The position numbers and the translations under genes were made by a program. 64,000 nucleotides of DNA. Origin: Orychophragmus violaceus (Eukaryota > Streptophyta > Magnoliopsida > Brassicales > Brassicaceae). Shown here in pieces: positions 56,501 through 64,000 of the stretch (its first letter is position 1; the number at the start of each line of letters is the position of its first letter). The stretch covers positions 48,883,765 through 48,947,764 of the forward strand of contig CM058238.1 in assembly GCA_030180135.1 (NCBI GenBank), given 5' to 3'. Below the pieces are notes generated by a model. The model was not told the origin of the DNA. It searched no databases and saw nothing but the letters and a program-made list of their open reading frames with translations.

Positions 56501-56845
56501 CGGCTACGAACTTGGGGATTGTTTGTCCCTGAGAATTGTGTTCTCTGTTCTTCTGACGTGGAATCTCATCAACACATCTTCTTCGATTGTACTTTTGTTG
56601 CAGCTGCTTGGTCAAGATACGTGGGGCGCTTCATTACCTCGGCTCCGGCTTCTCCACACGTTGTTATTCAATGCCTCAGTAGTCCTCCTTTCACTACTAC
56701 TAGTAAAGAATTTGTCATCCTCAAATTGCTTCTGCATGTCATAATCTACAACATTTGGTGTGAGCGGAATGCAAAGATTTTCAGAGAGACTTCGTCTTCT
56801 CAGTCAGTTTTCGTCGCCAACGTTTTTTTTCCCTCTGTTGTTTAA
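53575..56845 (+). pseudogene. L2 ORF2 (endonuclease, reverse transcriptase, zf-RVT), broken
   Basis: In order: endonuclease from 53578 (W-N-I-R-G-L-N start; GDFNQIIRLSYHGNSPMG near 53990, with the catalytic-type D-F-N). After 54075 an internal deletion is followed by RWSDVGDR and TAFYFKVVAQRVTRNHIHFL. RT from about 54600: PSNKSPRPDGYSVEFLRSSW, CISTNQAAFLKGRSLGENVL, MIKIDLGKAFDTVCWDFVLK, GLRQGDSIPPYLF (shifted frame) and the FADD box (about 55346-55357: LLFADDLLIFSDGARHS). zf-RVT from 56375: RLPTQERLRTWGLFVPENCV, then C-x2-C-type and H-x3-H pattern. Stops at about 54060, 54220, 54360, 54835 and 55674. Cannot make protein. Confidence 0.85.
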
Positions 56846-56939
56846 TCTCTATTTTAATTCTGCTTTGTAATAAGTTGCGTTTGCAACAACTTTGTAAAAC
56901 GAAAACGATATAAATCTTAACATTTACACCCAAAAAAAA

Positions 56940-57165
56940 GAGAAAACTTCAAAACCAACTTAATTCTACCCATCCAAAACCAATAAACCGGATCCAGACT
57001 CAAATCCCTAAATCGACCTGTGAGACCTAATCTTTTCTTTCCATCTTCCTCTTTTCTCGCGATTCGTCGTCATCGTCTGAATCCGAGTAGAGAAAAGCTT
57101 GGGGGTAATGGATCGAGACCAACTCCTGAAAACGAAAAAACCATTAGACTAGTGATTTAAAAAGG
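56940..57165 (+). promoter_or_regulatory. Leader of the SPC22-like gene
   Basis: Follows the L2 A-tail. Pyrimidine-rich leader with an upstream ATG at 57108. A promoter is likely interrupted by L2, since only some 225 bp remain. No clear TATA box. Confidence 0.35.
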
Positions 57166-57290
57166 ATGCATTCTTTTGGTTACAGAGCGAATGCTCTGCT
57201 CACATTCGTTGTCACGATACTTGCCTTCATTTGCGCGATTGCGTCCTTGTCTGATAACTTCAGTAACCAAACACCTCTGCTCAGATCCAG
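57166..57290 (+). pseudogene. SPC22: SPC22 / signal peptidase complex subunit 3, exon 1 only
   Basis: From the ATG at 57166 reads MHSFGYRANALLTFVVTILA then FICAIASLSDNFSNQTP to a GT donor (AG|GTATGT at 57290). This is the N-terminal single-pass membrane segment of signal peptidase complex subunit 3, an ER membrane protein. No later exon (the lumenal domain) is found up to 59450. The exon is intact, so it is either a recent partial duplicate or a captured piece. It is followed by intron-like sequence with a hAT element. Confidence 0.8.
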
Positions 57291-57586
57291 GTATGTGTTG
57301 GTTTAAACGAATCGATCTCTTAGTGCATACAACATACTGGATCTACATGTGATAAGATTAAGTTGTTTGGATCCCTAATTTTGTTAGATTCTGGCCTCGT
57401 GGTGGGAAATTGATAAAGGTTGAGCTTTTCTTCTTTGGAATTTTAAGGAGAATTCTAGAAATTTGTTATATGGGTTTTGAGAAGATTCAATTTTTATATA
57501 TGGGTTATTGGTTGTGCTCTGGTGTGCATATATTGAATATCAATTGGTTTGAGAAGCAACCCCTTGGAAATGATTTGGTTAGGTTT
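57291..57586 (+). other. Intron-like sequence after SPC22 exon 1
   Basis: T-rich, with no coding sequence. Ends with the hAT target duplication TTAGGTTT (57579-57586). Confidence 0.5.
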
Positions 57587-58637
57587 TAGGGATGTTAATA
57601 TGAGTAAATCCATCTCATTTGGACCCAAACCCATTTAGACCCTAAACCCCTTAAAATCCATTTAGTTTTAAGGTCTAATAGGATTTACCCATTTATACCC
57701 ATTAATTTTATACTTACCCATTTAACTTATATAAATTTTATTTTATTTTAATATTAATATATTTATACGAACAGTTAATATCTTATTTTTCTTGCTTTGT
57801 ATAATTAACTACATTTTATGAATAAGTAAATTTAATAATATTCAGAAAAATATATTTTAGCAAAAACGCGATTCAAATTTTCTCGCCAAAAACGTGATTC
57901 TAATATTTTTCGTCAAAAACGCGGAATTGTATTTTCGAGACAAAAAACGCAGAATTGTATTTTCCCACCAAAAACGCAGAATTGCGTTTTCCCGCCAAAA
58001 ACGCGGAATTGAGTTTTCCCGCCAAAAACGCAGAATTGTATTTTCCCGCCAAAAACACGAATCCGAACCCGAACCCGAACCCGACCCGATATATAAAAAT
58101 ACCCGAACGGGTTCTCTAGTCCTAAACACGAAAACCCGAGAACCCAAAAAAATAGACCCGAACCCGAACGGGTACCCAAACGCCCAAGCCTATCGAAAAC
58201 ACTATTCCGCATTTTGTCGTAAAAACGCGATTCCATTTTTTTCTTTCAATAACATAATTATGCGTTTTTCCTTCAAAAACCTAATTCTGCGTTCCATCAA
58301 AAACGTGATTCCGCCATTTCTCGTCAAAATTACGATTTTCCACAATAGTGAAATTAACCTTATTTATAATTTTTTTTTGTTTTTTTAGTTAAACTAGTAA
58401 AGTTATTTTTCTATTTTAAATAATTTTAAAATTTAATTTTTGATAACATTACAAATATAAATGGATTAATAATAGGGTACGCATTTATTTAATATGAAAA
58501 CCATATTAATAAATGAGTTTAAATGGGCTACCCATTTAAACCCACCAAAAATATATGATAAATAAATTTAAATGAGTATTTATTTTAACACATATCCATT
58601 AAAATCCCATTTATTAAAAGCCCATATTAACATCCTA
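57587..58637. mobile_element. Non-autonomous hAT element in the SPC22 intron
   Basis: Ends TAGGGATGTTAATATG and, in inverse, TAGGATGTTAATATG. 8-bp duplication TTAGGTTT (57579-57586) and TTAGGTTC (58638-58645), one mismatch. No transposase. The ends are AT-rich with 'accccattta'-type words; the middle holds a 27-bp tandem array and a GAACCC-rich stretch. Confidence 0.8.
57861..58055. repeat. 27-bp tandem array in the hAT element
   Basis: Seven to eight units of about 27 bp with the consensus start CCAAAAACGCAGAATTG. Loose further units continue at 58215-58335. A run of CCCGAA hexamers follows at 58065-58090 and 58150-58175. Frames over it (e.g. R-R-I-V-F-S-R-Q-K repeats) are array by-products. 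Confidence 0.85.
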
Positions 58638-58645
58638 TTAGGTTC

Positions 58646-59071
58646 TGTGGTCTTATGTTTCTTGGTTTTGAGCCCACAAACCCCATGGTTCTGAATAATT
58701 GTTTATCTGGTCACTCTTGGTGGGTAAATCAATGCTTATTTCAATCATCAATTCCTTCTTTGTCTATCTAACAACTATCCACTGTGAAATTCAAGTTCAG
58801 GTCTTAGGATTGTGTTTCGTTTCATACCGCTCTTTGGTTTACACCCGATATGGCCTTCTTGTAAGGAGGATTATAAATTAGGGATTAGTTTGTTTGTTTT
58901 TTGAATCGAGGGTTAAGCTTGGTTAATTAGATTGAGACATTTACGTTTCTTCTATGTTGCATTTTAGAGAAAACTTGCTACACCTTTCATATTTGAAAGT
59001 AGTTTATTGGTCAATATCATGCTAGTGACGTCTTAGTTCTGATGATTGATGAATACTAACATTCTGCGCAG
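58646..59071 (+). other. Intron-like sequence before the reticulon exon
   Basis: No coding sequence seen. Ends in CTGCGCAG, a good splice acceptor. Confidence 0.4.
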
Positions 59072-59251
59072 CTGCTGATGTGTTCTTGTGGAGGGATAAA
59101 AACTGTCAGCTGCTGTTTTGGGTGTGGCGACAGCCATATGGGTTCTGTTTGAACTGGTTGAAAATCATTTGCTGAGTCTTTTGTGTCACGTTTCGATACT
59201 CGCTCTTGGAGGCTTGTTTCTGTTGTCCACTTCTCACACATTCATCAACAA
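59072..59251 (+). pseudogene. Reticulon-like (RTNLB) exon fragment with frameshift
   Basis: After the acceptor it reads ADVFLWRDK, then, after loss of one A in an A run near 59100, LSAAVLGVATAIWVLFELVE then SLLCHVSILALGGLFLLSTS and HTFINK to a GT donor-like site. This is the first hydrophobic hairpin of plant reticulon-like proteins, which shape ER tubules. It is one exon only and is not linked to SPC22 in known genomes as far as I recall, so the join with the SPC22 exon is odd. Confidence 0.75.
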
Positions 59252-59453
59252 GTAAAAAGATTCAGAGCCTTGAAACTCTCGGCAAAGCTAAACGATTCGA
59301 TCTGGAACCAAAGTCAAGAACAAAACGAATAAGAAACCACAATTAGTGCCACCTTTTTCACCAATTGGCTGAGTTATTGTAATCCCATACAATATAATGT
59401 GTAGTAAATAAATGACAATTTCACAAGTCATATATCCAACTCATTCGTTATTA
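59252..59453. other. Spacer before L3
   Basis: No gene. AT-rich towards the L3 poly-T. Confidence 0.35.
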
Positions 59454-60216
59454 TTTTTTTTTTTTTAACACTTGGTAACATCATTCAAAAAGCCACAAGA
59501 GGCTACAGAAAGTTCATGAGCAAAGAGCTCGTACAGTATAAAGGACAAAACAGAAAGTAAGGGAAAGAAACACGACAGAACTAAGCCTGCCATTAGGCAG
59601 TTCAAAAGCAGGTGCCTCCAAAGGATGGCGAGCTCCATACAGCGTTAAGAGCCCCTCACAAAGGATCGAGAGGGAGGGAGCATCAATATCTTTACTGACG
59701 CAACGCACGGATAGGAAAGGCTAACCAGGATGAAAGTGGGGAGGATTCGCTTCCATCGTGAGCCGGGAGTGTAACCAACGAGGACCATTGCGTGCAATGT
59801 ATGATTGGAAGAAGTTGAGGTCTAAAACACTTTGTGCCATTGCGAGAGCCGAGCCATTTTGATCGGTAGAGGAGTGATGGCAACTCGAAGAGGTGAAGGA
59901 AAAAAGCCACTGAAACAGTTTTTGGAGTGTCTCAGCGTGGACAGGATAACTTTGAGGGTTCATTAAGGCATCGCGGACTGCTGGATCACTCGTCTCAAAG
60001 CGCATATGAGTGAATCTCAGGGTGGCGACGGATTCGGATGCCCAAGAGAGACCAAGGAGGTGAGCATCCAAAGCAGAGGGCACCATCGAGAACGACCGAC
60101 GGCCGTGGACCAAAACGGAGCCATTGTGGTCTCGGACAAGCCAAGCTACTCCTGAGTTTCTGGATGCCGCGTCCCAGACCACACCAACGTTGCATTTCAG
60201 TTCGTTAAGTGCGGGT
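59454..60216 (-). mobile_element. LINE L3, 3' part with RNase H-like domain
   Basis: Minus strand, with the poly-A tail seen as T13 at 59454-59466. The open frame 60182-59721 reads VWDAASRNSGVAWLVRDHNG then LDAHLLGLSWASESVATLRF, the RNase H-like (RVT_3) C-terminus, with the tail NPQSYPVHAETLQKLFQWLF. It starts just after the C2 insertion (the frame continues upstream to 60205 as L-N-E-L-K-C-N-V-G-V). The rest of the LINE lies beyond C2 or outside the window. This LINE type differs from L2, which ends at zf-RVT. Confidence 0.75.
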
Positions 60217-60850
60217 TGTTGGATCGTTTAGTATCTCCTGATTCAATTCTCAGATTGATTCATCCTACTAAACATGCAGATCTAGGTTCTCTTGAATAGA
60301 AACATAATGGATCTCACCTGTTACCTTGTTTTGCAGCGGAATGGGAGGTAAGGGTCAGAGATCAGCAGAACCACCAAGAGATGGATCCTCCAAAGGCTCA
60401 CACACGCACACCGGAAATTTGGCTGCTAGACCAGCTTAGAGAGGAGGCGCAGAGAGAGAGATGGGAGGCGCAGAGTCTTGAGAAAAATTGGAGAGCTAGG
60501 TCTGATTTTATTCATTAAAATCCCTTCTAGTTCTCATGGGCTTTTGGGCCCAATTCTCAGTCTGATTAAATCCCTTGGATTTAATCAGGCCCTTTAGTCT
60601 CTCTTAGTACAGTAAATGCCTAGCACTTTTACCGTACTTCTGCTAAACCGTTCCTACACATTTTCCTGTTAGCTTAGGCGTGTGACCCATATGGGATCAT
60701 ATAATAAAGGCAATAAATCCAAGATTTATAGGTCATGAGCGGACTCTAGCAAGCCATCATGACCCCCAGTATTATATGACTTATGTCTGATCATTGACAT
60801 ACTCTTACTTTCTAGAGACAGTACAGAGATTACTGGACATAATTCCAACA
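60217..60850 (-). repeat. 3' LTR of C2
   Basis: 634 bp on the minus strand, from TGTTGGAATTATGTCC to about CGATCCAACA. It differs from the C1 LTR by many changes and indels, and it lacks the CGATCGA dyad pair and the perfect TTGGGCCA dyad (a partial 'gggcttttgggccc' is left at 60539-60552). So the dyad pair is specific to the C1 branch or was lost here. Confidence 0.85.
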
Positions 60851-63800
60851 ATCTCCCACTTGTACTGGAATCTCTGTATTCATATTCCTTTTGTCTCAAT
60901 ATCTCGATTAGTCATAAGGCAAGATGAGTGTCATCCTTATAAAGCCTAATCTTGTTCATCGGACTCTGATTTGATACTGACAATCCAAACGACTCGGGAA
61001 AGTCCGTTTGAGCATGGCCATGCATTTTCCAGTATTCAAATCTCCGATTGGCCTAGAGATATTCACTCCATTTATATTGGAGGGACAAATCCCGTCTTGT
61101 TCCATCACTGTAAACTACTCATTTCATAATACGCCCAAACAAGGTCCTTATAACTATCGCTTAACGACAGCATTAGACAATGATCAAAGCGCATTAGTTC
61201 ATGTGCAGTCACATGCATGCGAACTCAGGTCTAAGGACTATACTCTATAGTCGTAGTAAGAATCTCTTATGACACAGATATAAATATCCTGAAGAGTTCT
61301 TATAATCGGGTCATGTCCGGTCGTATGTACCCTACATACAGCTATGTACTGACTTTGATGTCGCGCATCTATGACACACTGAGACTTTGTCATAAGTCAC
61401 ATACCAATCTAGTCTCACACGGTTGTTGGTGTTCCAATTTCAACAACCTTCGACTAGGGACAGGATGATATAAACCATCTATCAAATATAGGGTCTCATG
61501 ATCAAGCTAAATGACTTTGATGACTCAAGATCAAGTCACTTACTTCGATGACCTATAAAATGGTCCATATCATTTTGGAACGATTATTTCATCACAGTTA
61601 AAATAATCTTGAAATAATAATTTCATTAAACATCATAAAATGTTTTACAGGAACATATCAATAACCAAATAAAGCCCTTTATTAATTCCCACTGAAATTA
61701 AGACTACATCTTAATTTCACTTATCCTACAGCAACAGTCCGCGACTCGTGCTTAGGCCTAAGGAGTGGCTTCGTTAATAGATTAGCAACGTTCTCATTTG
61801 TTGAAACTTGCTGATCTACTTAACATCACTGTCATTTATCTCACGGAATAGGTTATACCTACCCTCAAGGTGTTTGGACCTCTGATGTGCAGCTAGTCTC
61901 ATCTATGCTGGGAATCACATCAAGTTCAGTGACGAACTCTTCTTTCCAAACAACCTCTTTCGCCGCTTCCCAAGCTGCGAAATGTTCAGCTTAAGTCATG
62001 GAGTCAGCAACAGTGCCTTGCACCGCCAGATAGACACAAGATATAACCGGACTGTGACCGGAAATCATCTTTGTCCGTTGGAAACTTGCCTTTCAGACTC
62101 TACCGACTCGTAGCACCTCACTTTCTCCGTAAATAAAGAATTTTTTTCCTTAGTATTCCTCAAATACTTTAGGATATTCTTTACGGCAATCCAGTGATTC
62201 TTTGCTGGATTTGACTGGTCTTTACTTGTCTTGCTTAACATTAAAACAACATCAAACAAGTACGTTTCATGGCATACATGATAGATCCAATTGCCGACGC
62301 ATATGGAATCTTATCCATGCATTTAAGCTCAGCAGTTATCGTAGGACACTGTGTCTTGCTTAACGTAATGCCATGTGACATTGGCATAAAACCCTTCTTG
62401 GAATGCTGAAAACGTGTAGTACTTTGTCAATTTAAGAATCTTGACTTTGTCCTACCAGCTCTTTCGGATCTCTATCTTTAGATCCAAAATCCAAGAACTA
62501 CGTGGCTTTACCCATGTCCATCATAAAACCAACTCCCAAGCCAGTCCTTTACCGACTGCAGCATTGGGACGTTATATCCGAGAATCAGTATGTCATCGAC
62601 ATACACTATGAGAAATGCAATATTGCTCCCACTTATCTTTTAGTAAACGCACAGTTCCATTTCGTTCCTGTTCAGGTCAAAACCTTGACTATTTCAACAG
62701 AACGAAGATTTCAACTCCGATATGTTTGCTTCCATCCATGATTGGATCGATGAAGCTATCTTACACAAAATGTAATTTTTCGGAGTCCGGGCTTACTTTC
62801 GCTCCTTTGAATTTCGCAGATTCGTCGCTTTCAATGATCATCAGATCATGCGAACTTTCAATGATCATCAGTTTCAACTAATGACGAGAAATCACTCTCG
62901 GATTAGTAACTGATTCATTCATATCTGCGAACTTCAGGCTCTACAGGTGTAGATTCTACAGAAATCTGTAAATCCATCCGTTTGCTCTCCCTCAACAGGT
63001 TGAGCAGCCTCCTGTATTTATCGAATTTCTTCGAGTTATACTTTTACTCCCACTGTTCTTCTTGGAAAGTAACTTCCCTTCTTAGAAAACAGAATGGACG
63101 TAAAAGTAACAAGCCTTGGTTTCCCTAGGACAACCAGCAAAGTAGCACAACTATAAATACTCAGTAAAGACGAATTTGGATCGATTCCAATCCACATTTA
63201 CGTGGTGTCTTTCAACTGGTATTGGTGGAACTATTTCAGTGTAAACTTAGATATTTCTAGAGCGTTATTCTTAAAAAATATCATGGAAGATTCGTGTGAC
63301 TCATCTTTAATCATTTCTGATAAGATCTGACTCTTTCTCACAGAAACACCTCCAGGTTTTCAGGAGAAATGAGCTGTGAAACTACTTCACACTCAATCAG
63401 ATGATCACACCATTAATGACTCAAGTATTCTCACTCGTGATCTAATCCAGAGTCTTAATACTTCTGTCACTCAGATTCTATACCTCATTCTGGAACTCTT
63501 TCGACCATGTCAAAGAATTCCGACTTGTGTCTCATCAAATGAACACAGTCTTACTCACTGAAGTAATCAGTAGAGACAATGAAGTACAGGAAATTTTCTC
63601 TGGCATTACTGCTCATCGGACCACATACATGAGTATGTTCAATCTCCAATAAGCCTTTGGGCCTTTCTCTAGCACGGCTAAGATGGGCCCTTTGTCTTTG
63701 GTCCAGTAAGCAGAATTCAAGTCTCATAAGATATCGTATCAAATGAGCCCAACAGTCCATAACTATGGGATTTCTGAATCCGTCTTACTCTATGTGACCA

Positions 63801-64000
63801 AGACTTTTATACCAAGAAAATTCAGGTTTAATTCATCAGATTTAAACCAATTCGGTATTTATGTTACATTTAGGCACTCTTTGGTTTAAGATATAAAACC
63901 CATTCCTTGAATAGGGTGCTACAATTAATATTTCATTAAGATCAAAAGAACAAAACCTTGTCTTTTATCAAAATGAAAAACATTCAAATTCTTACAAGAA
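60851..64000 (-). pseudogene. C2 internal region with decayed pol
   Basis: On the minus strand: integrase zinc-finger and core scraps at 63760-63551 (DCWAHLIRYLMRLEFCLLDQ then LEIEHTHVCGPMSSNAREN), RT near 62590 (V-D-D box region), RNase H end near 61750. Same gaps as C1: integrase and RT follow too closely. The frame 61008-61250 is the mirror of 28323-28081 in C1 and not evidence of a gene. Gag is beyond the edge. Confidence 0.75.

Larger units (their letters stand above)
51603..56939 (+). mobile_element. LINE L2, near full length, decayed
   Basis: 5' end GTAAAGTGAATTAGG (about 51600), ORF1, serine-rich tail, ORF2 with endonuclease, reverse transcriptase and zf-RVT, 3' UTR and an A8 tail at 56932-56939. 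About 5.3 kb. It is very similar to L1 over the shared 1.6 kb. Frameshifts and stops in both ORFs. A target duplication could not be identified. Confidence 0.85.
60217..64000 (-). mobile_element. Copia C2, second copy of the C1 family (cut by window edge)
   Basis: 3' LTR 60217-60850, polypurine tract 60851-60863, then internal sequence to the edge that mirrors C1 from 28467 back to about 25330. Inserted in the RNase H region of L3; the other flank is outside the window, so no TSD can be checked. It carries the same decayed pol and 3' region as C1. Confidence 0.9.

Noticed and set aside
57857..58388. Long overlapping frames in the hAT element, both strands
   Set aside because: They are translations of the 27-bp array and GAACCC hexamers. 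Repeat length divisible by three keeps frames open.
59514..59708. Minus frame 59708-59514 as a gene
   Set aside because: It lies in the 3' UTR of LINE L3 just upstream of its poly-A tail and has no recognisable domain.

Overview
This is plant nuclear DNA with no intact host gene. The family signals point to Brassicaceae heterochromatin: fragments close to Arabidopsis ARF1, AXR1, the fluoride exporter (FEX), SPC22 and STRUBBELIG-family kinases; Athila-type Ty3/gypsy elements primed by tRNA-Asp; DUF4283-type LINEs; and degenerate TTTAGGG tracts. Almost everything is transposable element (TE), much of it nested. Family names below come from reading the translations; no search was run.

Layout. 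Positions 1-39750 are one old copia element (C0) blown apart by later insertions. The 3' LTR of an Athila element (A0) ends at 618. C0 pol resumes at 619. A complete but RT-less Athila (A1, 1116-7712) interrupts it. C0 RT/RNase H continues at 7713-8758. A 30.6-kb CACTA (D1, 8759-39407, TSD GAG) follows, and C0 then resumes in frame at 39411. Inside D1 sits a second CACTA (D2, 8907-31713, TSD TTA) carrying decayed tnpA-like and tnp2 genes on the minus strand. D2 holds three more insertions: a truncated CACTA (D3, 11800-14463) with exons captured from a J-protein, FEX and AXR1; an Athila derivative (A2, 14461-19620); and a young copia (C1, 21799-29156, TSD GTTAC) that splits tnp2. The right arm of D1 (31714-39407) holds decayed RPA-like (DUF223) sequences and AT-rich DNA.

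39408-45035 holds the C0 3' end, a reverse LTR fragment and a third Athila-like element (A3). 45036-56939 holds two LINE copies (L1, L2). L1 is split by a CACTA (D4, 46153-50958, TSD ATA) that carries pieces of at least four host genes on one strand, two of them fused in one open reading frame. 56940-59453 holds exon 1 of a signal-peptidase subunit gene, a hAT element in its intron and a frameshifted reticulon exon. 59454-60216 is the 3' end of a minus-strand LINE (L3), and 60217 to the edge is a second copy of the C1 copia family (C2).

What stands out: a dyad-symmetric motif (core TGTCGATCGACA) scattered through the LTRs, leaders and even gag frames of both gypsy and copia elements; multi-gene capture by CACTA elements; and a young copia with an intact gag frame but a dead pol that its second copy shares. 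Functional claims about chimeric transcripts or motif binding are inference only.
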